Part shown: in pieces, positions 1 to 8,639 of the stretch
Numbering within the stretch: position 1 is the stretch's first letter
Layout of the letters: each line of letters begins with the position of its first letter
Origin: Gammaproteobacteria bacterium
GTDB lineage: Bacteria > Pseudomonadota > Gammaproteobacteria > Thiohalobacterales > Thiohalobacteraceae
Reading direction: 5' to 3'
DNA length: 64,000 nucleotides
NCBI GenBank assembly: GCA_018819175.1
Contig: JAHJQQ010000012.1
Location: forward strand, 130,884 to 194,883
Notes under the pieces: model-generated
Database searches by the model: none
What the model saw: only the letters and a program-made list of their open reading frames with translations
What the model was told of the DNA's origin: nothing
Made by a program: the position numbers and the translations under genes

Positions 1-1
1 C

Positions 2-343
2 CCGTCTGACGAAAACAATCTGGGCGCCTGCCTGGGTGTCGTTGGTGATCAATCTTCGAGTATTGATCGGCTCACTGATGACCTGGGTCAATTGCAGAAT
101 CAGCTGGACATTCTGAATGACCGCTTAGCCGATTCGGATGGCGATGGTACGATCGATAGCTACGATACTTGTGGCGCAACGATTGCTGGAGAGTCTACAG
201 ATCACTCTGGATGTTCTGCCAGCCAGTACTGTGCAAGTATGGCAAATAGGCGGTTATGCGAAAATGCCGATTGGAACAACGACGAACCAGTGAATGCGCG
301 TGATTGCCGGTGGACTGGACGTGCGAGTTGTATTCCGCGCTAG
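2..343 (+). CDS. C-terminal end of a secreted protein with a Ca-binding aspartate repeat (partial)
   Basis: Reading frame 2 is open from the left edge and stops at TAG 341-343, so only the last 113 codons of a longer gene are present. It contains DSDGDGTIDSYDTC, a thrombospondin type 3-like calcium-binding loop (alternating Asp with Gly, followed by Cys). Further Cys residues follow, and a Gln/Leu-rich stretch that may be coiled coil precedes it. Such repeats are typical of exported surface proteins, so a secreted or outer-membrane location is inferred. The family cannot be named without the N-terminus. The 244 bp that follow (344-587) show no gene. Confidence 0.6.
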   Translation, partial: PSDENNLGACLGVVGDQSSSIDRLTDDLGQLQNQLDILNDRLADSDGDGTIDSYDTCGATIAGESTDHSGCSASQYCASMANRRLCENADWNNDEPVNARDCRWTGRASCIPR

Positions 344-587
344 CAAAACAAGCAGGGCGCGCGAAGTGGCGGAAGCATTACTGAGAGTTTGTAGCGAGCG
401 GTTCGATTACTCGGACCGCTCGAACTGCAGGCGATCGATTTACAGGAGTTTTGAGTCAGTGCAGGAGTTGTTGCACTACGTTCTAAGGGGCGGAATATTT
501 TAAATTAACCGTCCAGTCTCCGAATTGTTCGCGGGCAAGCCTGCTCCTACGTTAAATGACATTCGCTCTTTACAGATCTTCTCTGAT

Positions 588-1553
588 TCAACACACGCGG
601 TTGCGATCTTCCCCTTCCAGATAAGCGCGAATATTTTCGGTGAGTCCATTCACCAGGCGTTGGCGAGCCTCGCGGCTGGCCCAGGCGATGTGCGGGGTGA
701 CGATCAGGTTGGGTAATTGTATTTCCAGCAGCGGGTTGCCGTGACGCGGTGGTTCTTCGATGAGCACGTCGATGCCGGCGCCGCCGAGTTGTTTATTTTG
801 TAATGCCGAGACCAGCGCCGGTTCGTCCACGATGCCGCCGCGCGCGGTGTTGATCAGCAGTGCGGTGGGTTTCATCAATGCGAGTTCGCGGGTGCCGATC
901 AGGTTGCGGGTTGTCTGGGTGAGTGGGCAGTGCAGGCTGAGGACATCCGCGTTGTGCAATACCTCGTCCAGCGGTGCGCGGTTGCTGCGGCTATCACCGC
1001 CGGGGCGCTGGGCAATGAGGACGCACATGCCGAAGGCCGTGCCGATGTTGGCCACGGCGCGCCCGAGTTCACCATAACCCACAATGCCGAGTGTCTTGCC
1101 ACGCAATTCCTGGATCGGGATGTCGAGTACGCAGAAGCCGCGTTGGTTCGGCCAGCGTTCATGCGCGGCCCGGTGCTGTTCGCTGAGACGTCGTTGCAGG
1201 CTGAGGATCAGCGCGAACACGTGTTCGACAACGGAGGGCGTTGCGTAGCCGGTGACGTTGGTAACAGCGATGCCGCGCTCGGAGGCGGCGCTAAGGTCGA
1301 TGTTATTGGTGCCGGTGGCGGCGACGCAGATCAGTTTGAGTTTGGGTGTTTGTGCCAGCAGCTCGGCATCAAGGACAAATTTATTGGTGATGACGACTTC
1401 GGCATCCTGCAACCGTTCCACGACGTTGGACGCTGAACTGTGATCATGCAAGTCCCAGTGAGGTAGGGTGGCGCGCAATGCGCTGAGATCCAGATCCTCG
1501 GGATGCAGCGTGGCCAGGTCCAGCACCACGCCGTGCGTCAGCGCTGCAGGCAT
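588..1553 (-). CDS. D-2-hydroxyacid dehydrogenase (glycerate dehydrogenase-like)
   Basis: A 321-residue NAD(P)-dependent D-isomer-specific 2-hydroxyacid dehydrogenase, probably reducing hydroxypyruvate or glyoxylate. Visible signatures are the Rossmann dinucleotide motif GYGELG and the catalytic Arg (NTARGGIVDE), Glu (IEEPP) and His (PHIAWAS) in family order. I start at the ATG at 1553 (MPAALTHG): longer versions run into the gene upstream, which stops at 1558, leaving a 4-bp gap. The two genes therefore probably form an operon. HprA-like substrate use is a family inference; phosphoglycerate or other 2-keto acids remain possible. Confidence 0.85.
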   Translation of the reverse strand: MPAALTHGVVLDLATLHPEDLDLSALRATLPHWDLHDHSSASNVVERLQDAEVVITNKFVLDAELLAQTPKLKLICVAATGTNNIDLSAASERGIAVTNVTGYATPSVVEHVFALILSLQRRLSEQHRAAHERWPNQRGFCVLDIPIQELRGKTLGIVGYGELGRAVANIGTAFGMCVLIAQRPGGDSRSNRAPLDEVLHNADVLSLHCPLTQTTRNLIGTRELALMKPTALLINTARGGIVDEPALVSALQNKQLGGAGIDVLIEEPPRHGNPLLEIQLPNLIVTPHIAWASREARQRLVNGLTENIRAYLEGEDRNRVC

Positions 1554-1557
1554 GCTG

Positions 1558-2127
1558 TTAATCTCCGCCCAGCAGTGCACGCTTGAGCGACGTGTCGGCG
1601 GGTTTCTCGCCAAGCCAGATGCGCAGCAATGCCTTGGCGAAATCATCGCCACTGACTTTGCCTTTCAGGCTATCGTTGATCCAGACCTGGGTGCCGACAC
1701 CGGGAACGATGTCGATGTCGACGCGGTCGCCTTTGTGCAGGGTGGGGAATAAGCCGTTGAAGTTCGCGATGCGCGGACGCAGCGTGCGCAGCAGTTCGGG
1801 CGACAGATTGTCTTCGAAACCTTTATTCCAGACCGGAATCAATTTCTCCGGACGGATTTCCGAGTAGACAAACTGCATGTTGAGGCGTTTGGCGCCCGGC
1901 ATGCTGAGGACCTTTTCCGCATCCTGTGTCGCGCTCGGGAGATACAGGGCCCCGACATAGATGCTCATGAAGAACTTCCGGCGGACGCCGGCACCGTTGA
2001 GGGTAAGTGTTTTATCAACGCTGTGCAGTTTTACGGTCTCAGGGACCGTGATGCCGGCAATTTCGCGCGCCTGAACCGGTGTCAGCCCGGTGAGCAGCAG
2101 AACGGTCAACAAAGCTACGTATCGCAT
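1558..2127 (-). CDS. Chalcone isomerase-like periplasmic protein
   Basis: A 189-residue protein with a clear Sec signal peptide (hydrophobic run, cleavage near VQA-RE). The mature part fits the chalcone-isomerase-like family of proteobacterial periplasmic proteins: a KTLTLNGAGVRRKFF strand, the IYVGALYLP motif, and a C-terminal IWLGEKPADTSLKRALL helix. No enzymatic activity is established for the bacterial members; fatty-acid binding is only a suggestion from the fold. It lies 4 bp upstream of the hydroxyacid dehydrogenase and is divergent from putA, with 71 bp between the starts. Confidence 0.75.
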   Translation of the reverse strand: MRYVALLTVLLLTGLTPVQAREIAGITVPETVKLHSVDKTLTLNGAGVRRKFFMSIYVGALYLPSATQDAEKVLSMPGAKRLNMQFVYSEIRPEKLIPVWNKGFEDNLSPELLRTLRPRIANFNGLFPTLHKGDRVDIDIVPGVGTQVWINDSLKGKVSGDDFAKALLRIWLGEKPADTSLKRALLGGD

Positions 2128-2198
2128 AGACTATCTACCCAGCTAATATCAGGCTATGAGTGTAACAGGTCGGCTGTCTGGCTCGAAGAGAGGTCGCA

Positions 2199-5100
2199 AT
2201 GAGTGAACGGGATGCGCGTGCCGCCATCAACCGCGAGTATCGCCGTGATGAAGCTGCTTGTGTGACGCCGTTGTTGGCGCGGGCAAAGTTGGCTCCGACG
2301 GATGCCGCGCGGATACGCACACAGGCGCTTGCCCTGGCACGGGCGGTCCGGTCCGAAGAACAGTCATCCGGTGGCATCGAGGCGCTGCTGCGCGAATACG
2401 ATCTTTCCAGCCAGGAAGGGGTGTTGCTGATGTGTCTGGCCGAGGCGCTGTTGCGGATACCCGATACCGCGACAGCGGAACGACTGATCAGCGACACGCT
2501 CGGTCGCGGCGACTGGGACCGGCATCTCGGTCAGAGTGAATCCTTGTTGGTGAATGCCTCGACCTGGGGCTTGCTGCTGGGCGGGCGTTGGCTCGGCACT
2601 GTGCCGGATAGGGCGACAGCGCCCGCGCTCTGGCAACGTATGACGGCACGTCTCGGTGGTGGTGTTGCGCGCCTGGCATTGAAACAAGCGATGCAGGTGC
2701 TGGCCGGCGTGTTCGTGCTGGGGGCGGATGTGCCGCAGGCCCTGGCACGGGCGCGACCCACTGCGACGACGCGTTATTCCTTCGACTGTCTGGGTGAGGC
2801 GGCACGTACCGCCGCCGATGCGCAGATATATCTGGAGGCCTATCACGAGGCGATTCGCTTGCTGGCCGCGCAGGGCGATAGCAAGTCGCCGCTGTCTGCG
2901 CCGGGAATCTCGGTCAAGTTGTCCGCCTTGCATCCACGTTATGAATATTCTCAAGCGTCGCGCGTGCAGGCGGAGTTGGCGCCGCGCCTTCTGGAACTGG
3001 TGCAGGCGGCACGCACGGCCGGTATCAATCTGACCCTGGATGCCGAAGAGGCCGATCGCCTGGATCTGATGCTGGACCTGTTTGCGCAGATCTATGCCCG
3101 CGAAGACCTCCGTGGCTGGGACGGTTTCGGGCTGGCCGTGCAGGCCTATCTGAAACGTGCGCCGGCGGTCATCGCCTGGTTGATCGCGTTAGCTAAGCAA
3201 CACGGCCGGCGCATCCCGGTGCGTTTGGTGAAGGGCGCCTATTGGGATAGCGAGATCAAACGCGCCCAGGAACGCGGTCTGGACGGTTATCCGGTGTACA
3301 CGCGCAAGGTGGCGACCGATGTGGCGTATCTTGCCTGCGCGCGTGATCTGCTGGCGGCGGAGGGCGCGGTCTATCCGCAATTCGCAACGCACAATGCCTA
3401 CTGCCTGGCCTATCTGACACACTGCATCGGCGCGCGGCGCGATGTTGAATTTCAACGCCTGCACGGCATGGGCGAGGTGCTGTATGCGGCAGTGAATGAA
3501 CAGCGCACCGAGCCGGTTGTGTGTCGGGTGTATGCACCAGTCGGTCGTTACGAACAACTCTTGCCCTATTTGGTGCGGCGTTTATTGGAGAACGGTGCCA
3601 ACAGTTCGTTCGTGAATCAGCTGGCGCAGCCGGATATGCCGCTGGAGTTGCTGATTGACGATCCAGTGGAGAAGCTTTCCGCGGCCGATGTGGTGCCACA
3701 CCCAACGATTCCTCTGCCGGTCGAGCTCTATGGCGCAGGTCGACGCAATTCGTTCGGTCTTGATCTGAGTGACCGTGCTGGCATGGCCGAGTTTCAGATG
3801 GAATTGAATCAGGCCGCCGCCACGCTGCATCGCGCGGGTCCTTTGGTGGACGGTGTGTTGCGCGCGGGCATCGAGCGCACTTGTTTCAATCCGGCCGATC
3901 CGGAGCAGCAAGTGGGTACGGTCATGGAGGCCGATGCCGAGACGGTTGCCGCGGCGTTGGAATCCGCACATGCACAGGCACCGTTATGGGATGCCGTACT
4001 CGCCGAGCAACGTGCAGCCATGCTCGAACGCGCGGCGGATTTGATTGAACAACGTTGCGCCGCGCTGGCCGCGCTGATCATTCGCGAGGGCGGACGCTGC
4101 ATTCCTGATGCCTTGAGCGAGGTGCGCGAGGCAGTCGACTACTGTCGCTATTACGCCCAGCAGGCGCGTGCGGCGTTCACCGAACCACAACGCTTACCCG
4201 GTCCGACCGGCGAAGATAATTTCCTCAGTCTGCATGGTCGTGGCGTGTTTCTCTGCATCAGTCCCTGGAATTTTCCGCTGGCGATATTCACCGGTCAGAT
4301 CGTCGCGGCGTTGGCGGCAGGCAACTGCGTGCTCGCCAAACCAGCACGCCAGACACCATTCATTGCTTATCAGGTTGTGCGGCTGCTGCACGAGGCCGGC
4401 ATTCCCGCCGCCGCGTTGCAGTTCCTGCCCGGCAGCGGCGCGGCTATTGGTAAACAGCTGCTCGCGGATACGCGCATCGCGGGTGTGGCATTGACCGGGT
4501 CGACCGAGACCGCCTGGGAACTGCAACGGCAACTGGCGGAACGACGCGGTCCGATTGTGCCGCTGATCGCCGAGACCGGTGGCCAGAATGTGATGATCGT
4601 CGACAGTTCTGCGTTGCCGGAACAGGTCGTCACCGATGTGCTCAGTTCCGCCTTCAACAGCGCCGGACAGCGTTGTTCGGCGTTGCGGGTGTTGTTTGTG
4701 CAGGAGGAGCTTGCCGACGCTGTGTTGGACATGCTGGCCGGTGCGATGGATCAACTGGTGGTCGGTGATCCGCTGTTATTGACCACCGATATCGGTCCGG
4801 TGATCGACGCCGCGGCACGGACCGAACTCAGGACGCATGTCGAACGCATGCGCCGCGAAGCAAAACTGATCAAGACCATCGATCTGCCTTACGCGACCGA
4901 ACCGGGAAATTTCTTTGCGCCGCACGTCTTCGAGATCGAGCGACTTGATCAGTTGGAACAGGAGGTGTTCGGCCCGGTGCTGCATGTCATCCGCTATCCC
5001 GCCGGCGCGTTGGATCAGGTGATCGATGCCATGAATGCGACCGGTTATGGACTGACGCTGGGTGTGCACAGCCGCATCGAATCCACCTGGGCGCGGGTGC

Positions 5101-5312
5101 GTGCGCGGGCACGGGTCGGCAACCTGTATATTAACCGCAACATGATCGGTGCGGTGGTCGGGGTGCAGCCCTTCGGCGGAGAGGGCCTGTCCGGTACCGG
5201 TCCCAAGGCCGGCGGTCCTTATTATCTGCCGCGCTTCGCTGTCGAACGGACGCTGAGCATCAATACGGCGGCGATTGGCGGCAATGCGGCGCTGCTGCGG
5301 GGTGATGGCTGA
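2199..5312 (+). CDS. putA: Bifunctional proline dehydrogenase / glutamate-semialdehyde dehydrogenase
   Basis: Oxidises proline to glutamate in two steps: FAD-dependent proline dehydrogenase, then NAD-dependent P5C dehydrogenase with substrate channelling. At 1037 residues it is the short PutA type; it lacks the N-terminal ribbon-helix-helix of the E. coli protein (about 1320 residues) and so should not repress its own gene. The proline dehydrogenase barrel spans about 160-460 (motifs VRLVKGAYWDSEIK, FATHNAY). The aldehyde dehydrogenase half starts near 530 and has SPWNFPLAIFTGQ, the general-base Glu in AETGGQN and nucleophile Cys826 in NSAGQRCSALR. Start ATG 2199 follows GAGAGG. Confidence 0.95.
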   Translation: MSERDARAAINREYRRDEAACVTPLLARAKLAPTDAARIRTQALALARAVRSEEQSSGGIEALLREYDLSSQEGVLLMCLAEALLRIPDTATAERLISDTLGRGDWDRHLGQSESLLVNASTWGLLLGGRWLGTVPDRATAPALWQRMTARLGGGVARLALKQAMQVLAGVFVLGADVPQALARARPTATTRYSFDCLGEAARTAADAQIYLEAYHEAIRLLAAQGDSKSPLSAPGISVKLSALHPRYEYSQASRVQAELAPRLLELVQAARTAGINLTLDAEEADRLDLMLDLFAQIYAREDLRGWDGFGLAVQAYLKRAPAVIAWLIALAKQHGRRIPVRLVKGAYWDSEIKRAQERGLDGYPVYTRKVATDVAYLACARDLLAAEGAVYPQFATHNAYCLAYLTHCIGARRDVEFQRLHGMGEVLYAAVNEQRTEPVVCRVYAPVGRYEQLLPYLVRRLLENGANSSFVNQLAQPDMPLELLIDDPVEKLSAADVVPHPTIPLPVELYGAGRRNSFGLDLSDRAGMAEFQMELNQAAATLHRAGPLVDGVLRAGIERTCFNPADPEQQVGTVMEADAETVAAALESAHAQAPLWDAVLAEQRAAMLERAADLIEQRCAALAALIIREGGRCIPDALSEVREAVDYCRYYAQQARAAFTEPQRLPGPTGEDNFLSLHGRGVFLCISPWNFPLAIFTGQIVAALAAGNCVLAKPARQTPFIAYQVVRLLHEAGIPAAALQFLPGSGAAIGKQLLADTRIAGVALTGSTETAWELQRQLAERRGPIVPLIAETGGQNVMIVDSSALPEQVVTDVLSSAFNSAGQRCSALRVLFVQEELADAVLDMLAGAMDQLVVGDPLLLTTDIGPVIDAAARTELRTHVERMRREAKLIKTIDLPYATEPGNFFAPHVFEIERLDQLEQEVFGPVLHVIRYPAGALDQVIDAMNATGYGLTLGVHSRIESTWARVRARARVGNLYINRNMIGAVVGVQPFGGEGLSGTGPKAGGPYYLPRFAVERTLSINTAAIGGNAALLRGDG

Positions 5313-5437
5313 TCGACCGCATCGGTCGTTGGCGCGATGCATGCGTTACCTGAACATTATGAGCACACAGATTGCCGGCGAGGATGGGTGCAATATTCCG
5401 GTTTGAACCGCCTTGACGCCAAGGTCTAGGTGGCTCG

Positions 5438-5528
5438 TGGATTCCGGCATTTGCCGGAATGACGGCGAGATCAGCTGAGCGACATACTTGAAGTATTGAC
5501 ACCGTCACCCTGGCGAATGCCGGGATCC
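5438..5528. repeat. Palindromic intergenic repeat (GGATTCCGGC type)
   Basis: Two arms, TGGATTCCGGCATTTGCCGG... and the complementary ...CCGGGATCCC, enclose about 35 bp. Related GGATTCCGGCC/CGCCGGAATGACG units occur at 39524-39588, 43665-43692, 52090-52112 and 54965-55103. It ends 3 bp from the stop codon of the Nudix gene. The rest of 5313-5530 shows no gene. Confidence 0.7.
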
Positions 5529-5530
5529 CG

Positions 5531-6043
5531 CTATTCGGTTTTGCTCACCGCAGCGTAAAACAATCCCAATAACGTCTTCGCGTCACGGATCTCGCCACGT
5601 TCAGCCATATCCAGGGCCTCAGTGAACGGTTTCCAGTGCACCTCGATGCATTCGTGAGCCTGATGGTTGGTCGAAACCTGCTCCAGACCCTGGGCCAGAT
5701 AAAGATGAATCACTTCGTCGCAGAAACCCGGGGTGGTCAAAACGCACGCCAGCTCCCGCCAGGTTTGTGCACGCAGACCGGCCTCTTCTTCGAGTTCGCG
5801 TTGTGCCGTGGTCAAGGCGGGTTCGTCGGGTTCGAGTTTTCCTGCAGGCAGTTCCCATAGCCAGCCGCCGCCGGCATGTCGATACTGGCGCAGCAGACAG
5901 ACTTCATCCTGATCATTCAGGGCCACCACGGCCGCTCCGCCAGGATGACGCACCACCTCCAGCTCCAGGTTACGGCCATCCGGCAGTTGCACCGATTCCA
6001 TGCCCAGATCCACGACACTGCCTTGATAGATTGAGTTGCGCAT
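5531..6043 (-). CDS. Nudix hydrolase, ADP-ribose pyrophosphatase type
   Basis: A 170-residue Nudix protein. The 23-residue Nudix box is perfect: it opens with GKLEPDE and closes with RELEEEAGL, giving the metal-binding Glu cluster. The upstream strand LLRQYRHAGGGWLWELPAGK is characteristic of the ADP-ribose/NudF-like branch, which cleaves ADP-ribose to AMP and ribose 5-phosphate. Start ATG 6043 (MRNSIYQG) is chosen because the longer frame extends into the repeat at 6071-6163. Exact substrate is inferred. Confidence 0.85.
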   Translation of the reverse strand: MRNSIYQGSVVDLGMESVQLPDGRNLELEVVRHPGGAAVVALNDQDEVCLLRQYRHAGGGWLWELPAGKLEPDEPALTTAQRELEEEAGLRAQTWRELACVLTTPGFCDEVIHLYLAQGLEQVSTNHQAHECIEVHWKPFTEALDMAERGEIRDAKTLLGLFYAAVSKTE

Positions 6044-6070
6044 GTCATCTGCCTGTGTCTGGTTATCGCT

Positions 6071-6163
6071 GTAGGGTGCTGGTGAGCGTAGCGAACCGCA
6101 CCGCACCGTTTGGTGCATCCTGTGGTCTTTCGGTGCGGTTCGCTACGCTCACCGGCACCCTAC
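6071..6163. repeat. Inverted-repeat element, GTAGGGTG...CACCCTAC type
   Basis: 33-bp arms (6071-6103 and 6131-6163) match with one mismatch and enclose 27 bp. The arm begins GTAGGGTGCTGGTGAGCGTA. Single arms of the same family occur at 28595-28635 and 43525-43555, and a degenerate one at 6829-6862. Confidence 0.85.
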
Positions 6164-6286
6164 GACAACGCGGTGTAATTGCAAGAGCTGAGCGATTAAA
6201 CTCTGTCTCAAATACCGCTTCAAGTTGAGTTCTAGCGAACATTACATGCTGCCATGTCATGGATATACTCGACTTGAGAACTTCGC

Positions 6287-6352
6287 CACCCTCTCCCCAG
6301 CCCTCTCCCCAGCCCTCTCCCGCCCCGGCGGGAGAGGGCTGGGGAGAGGGTG
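6287..6352. repeat. GC-rich hairpin repeat (CCCTCTCCCCAGCC type)
   Basis: CACCCTCTCCCCAGCCCTCT, with an extra CAGCCCTCTCCC unit, faces its complement GGGAGAGGGCTGGGGAGAGG. Relatives lie at 17211-17317 and 63890-63978. It sits 35 bp upstream of the Cys-cluster gene. Confidence 0.75.
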
Positions 6353-6386
6353 GTTTGTGTCATCCCGACGGGTAATAATCAATACT

Positions 6387-6815
6387 ATGTTCTATACAAC
6401 CGAACCAATACGTTTCGAATGCACTCAATGTGGCCGCTGCTGTTCAGGCGGCGGTGACTATCATGTCTTTTTGAGCGCCAAGGAGGCGGAGCGTATTCGC
6501 GAGCTGTTGCAACTGAGTGTTGATTGGTTCAAGCGCCGCTATCTGCAGAAATTGGACAGCGGCGAACTCACGGTGCGGCTGAACGCCGATGGCCGCTGCA
6601 GTTTCCTGGATGCGGCGGGACAATGCAGTGTCTATGCCGCGCGCCCGACCCAATGCCGGACCTATCCGTTCTGGCCGGAACTGCTGCGTAGCAAATCGGC
6701 CTGGCGGGCCGAGGCTGCGCGTTGCGAAGGCATTGAGCGGGGTGCGACCGTGCCCTTGGCGCAGGTGCGCGCGGCTCTGACGGCGCAGCGTGCCTATGAG
6801 GCGGGCATCGAATAA
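6387..6815 (+). CDS. YkgJ-type cysteine-cluster (Zn/Fe-chelating) protein
   Basis: 142 residues with the CxxCxxCC signature near the N-terminus (ECTQCGRCCSGGG) and the CSFLD...CSVYAARPTQCRTYPFWPE pattern of the YkgJ/UPF0153 family, which is thought to bind zinc or an iron-sulfur centre. No defined reaction is known. Start ATG 6387 is used because the upstream codons lie in the hairpin repeat. A degenerate GGTGCGGTTCGCT repeat arm follows the stop. Confidence 0.8.
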   Translation: MFYTTEPIRFECTQCGRCCSGGGDYHVFLSAKEAERIRELLQLSVDWFKRRYLQKLDSGELTVRLNADGRCSFLDAAGQCSVYAARPTQCRTYPFWPELLRSKSAWRAEAARCEGIERGATVPLAQVRAALTAQRAYEAGIE

Positions 6816-6876
6816 CGACTTAGCCTTTGGTGCGGTTCGCTGCGGTCACCGAGACCCTGCGTTAGAGCCTGGTCGA

Positions 6877-7719
6877 TCAAACAGCGGCAGGCTCGATGTC
6901 ATAGCAGGCCAGGAGTTGACCGGCGTCATCCGGTGCATAGGCATCATAGAACAGCGTGTGCAGTTTCATGACCGGTGCGGGATCCAACTCCGCACCCCAG
7001 GCCAAGGTGTCGAAATCCTTTCCGCCCAGTATCCGGTGCGCCATGGTCAGGTACAGGCGCTGCAGGACACCCGCGCGCACCAGGGTATGAAACACCGACG
7101 GACCGGCGACTGCATAGATATGCCGATAGCCGAGTCCCTGCAGAACCGCGATGGCGCGCGCACCGTCGACCTTATTGTTGTCACCGGCTATGTGCACGGA
7201 TATGCCGGCGGAGCGCAGCGCTTCAATGCGTTGTGGATCGGCCTGGGCGCCGGTCAGTACATGCAGTTGGCGTTCGCTATAAGCCTGTAGTGCCTCAACA
7301 GGAATATCCAGACTGGCACTGAAAATGGCCACATCGGGTTGGGCGCTGAATCCCTGATCGAGACGCCACTGCCGCAGGTCGGCAAAGGCGTCGCCGGGCC
7401 CCACGGGCAGATGGTCCTGGGCCTCGCCACCGGCGAATTGGCGGAAGTAGCGCGCGCTGGTGATCAATAAATCCGACTGTGCGGCCAGTTCCTGATAGAG
7501 CCGCCAGTCGCGTGCGCTGCCAATGGCCGGTGGCACGCCGCGGGTGTTCTGGTCAGTGCGTGGCAAGGCGATGCGACCGTCCAGACTGGTGACGAAATTG
7601 CTGTACACCAGCGGTTCCGCGGATTCAGAAATGCGGTGCAGCGGATGATCCAGATACAGCCGCGGCAGCGGCAGGCTGTCGGTGGGAGGCGGATAAAGCT
7701 GCAGTAGATCGCCTTGCAT
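6877..7719 (-). CDS. RibD C-terminal-domain reductase (pyrimidine/dihydrofolate reductase-like)
   Basis: 280 residues forming a RibD_C/DHFR-like fold: SNFVTSLDGRIA near residue 45 is the family's substrate/NADPH strand, followed by SDLLITSARYFR and GPSVFHTLVRAGVLQRLYLT. It lacks the zinc deaminase domain of full RibD, so it is a free-standing reductase. It may act in riboflavin or pteridine metabolism, but its substrate cannot be read from sequence. ATG 7719 is preferred to GTG 7728. Its start overlaps the end of the TauE-type gene by 95 bp. Confidence 0.75.
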   Translation of the reverse strand: MQGDLLQLYPPPTDSLPLPRLYLDHPLHRISESAEPLVYSNFVTSLDGRIALPRTDQNTRGVPPAIGSARDWRLYQELAAQSDLLITSARYFRQFAGGEAQDHLPVGPGDAFADLRQWRLDQGFSAQPDVAIFSASLDIPVEALQAYSERQLHVLTGAQADPQRIEALRSAGISVHIAGDNNKVDGARAIAVLQGLGYRHIYAVAGPSVFHTLVRAGVLQRLYLTMAHRILGGKDFDTLAWGAELDPAPVMKLHTLFYDAYAPDDAGQLLACYDIEPAAV

Positions 7720-8515
7720 CGGGTGCACCTTGGCTGGATGGAGGCGTTAGTTTAACCGCATCTGTGGTCGAGGTCGCCGGGATCAGCAGACCAACGCCGG
7801 TCAATGCCAAGAGCGCGAAGGCGAAACGGCGCATGGGTGTCAGCGCGATTCGAGGTGCGAGCCGTGCACCCGCGTGCGCGGCCAGCAGCACCGGGAGGGT
7901 GCAATACAGGGCGACTTCGATCATCGGCCAGTGCAGTTCGCCACGCGCGACCTGCCAGCCGATGCGCACCAGCGTGGCGAGTACGAAAATGGTCAACAGC
8001 GTCGAGCGGATGCTGGCCAGGCTCCAGGGTTGTCGATAGAGATGAAACACCACTGGTGGCCCCGCCGTGCTGAATAATCCACCGAGCAGGCCACCGGCCA
8101 CGCCACTCAAGAGTGTGCTGCTGCGTCCTGAGGGCTGCGCGTGCGGATGTGGCCGCAGCATCATGATTATTCCTGCGATCAGAATCACGACGCCCAGCAG
8201 TTGGCGCAGGCGTTCCGGCAGGTCGCTGTCGAGTCTTGCCAGCAGCGCCAAGCCCAGGCCAACGGCGGGGATCAGGCCGAGCACTGTCCAGCGGACGCTG
8301 CGCCATTCGATGGCGCGTGGATGCCGCGCCAGTACCCAGCCGCCATTGACCAAGGAGATCATGCTGATGACGGCGGCGGTGAAGGAGATCGGTGCCAGCT
8401 GCAACAGAGTGGCGCTGCCGAGTACGATCAGGCCCAGCGCAAAGCCGCTTAATGCCTGGACAAAACTGCCCAGGCCGGCAAGCAGAACGAAGGTGATCAG
8501 GTCCGGCAGTGGCAT
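7625..8515 (-). CDS. TauE/SafE (TSUP) family membrane permease
   Basis: 296 residues with about eight hydrophobic segments and the TSUP hallmarks near the N-terminus (LAGLGSFVQALSGFALGLIVLG) and mid-protein (GVAGGLLGGLFSTAGPPVVFHLY). The family exports or imports sulfite, sulfonates or organic acids across the inner membrane; substrate unknown here. Start ATG 8515 (MPLPDLITF). The last 45 or so residues are a Pro/Ala/Ser-rich tail after the final membrane helix. Part of that tail is encoded inside the next gene's start, which suggests the original stop was lost. Confidence 0.8.
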   Translation of the reverse strand: MPLPDLITFVLLAGLGSFVQALSGFALGLIVLGSATLLQLAPISFTAAVISMISLVNGGWVLARHPRAIEWRSVRWTVLGLIPAVGLGLALLARLDSDLPERLRQLLGVVILIAGIIMMLRPHPHAQPSGRSSTLLSGVAGGLLGGLFSTAGPPVVFHLYRQPWSLASIRSTLLTIFVLATLVRIGWQVARGELHWPMIEVALYCTLPVLLAAHAGARLAPRIALTPMRRFAFALLALTGVGLLIPATSTTDAVKLTPPSSQGAPDARRSTAALSASHRQPAAAAAVSGSSAAPHF

Positions 8516-8639
8516 AGTCAGTGCAGCAGATATAAATGGCCGGCAAGTGTACGGAGTGCGAGCCAGGAAAGACAGCACGGCCGGCGGCTCTGAAATATTC
8601 GCGATGCAGTGCATCCAGGCGCGGCCTACAATATAAGCC

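Noticed and set aside
2199..5312. PutA as a trifunctional self-repressing protein
   Set aside because: The N-terminal ribbon-helix-helix is absent, and total length fits the short bifunctional class.
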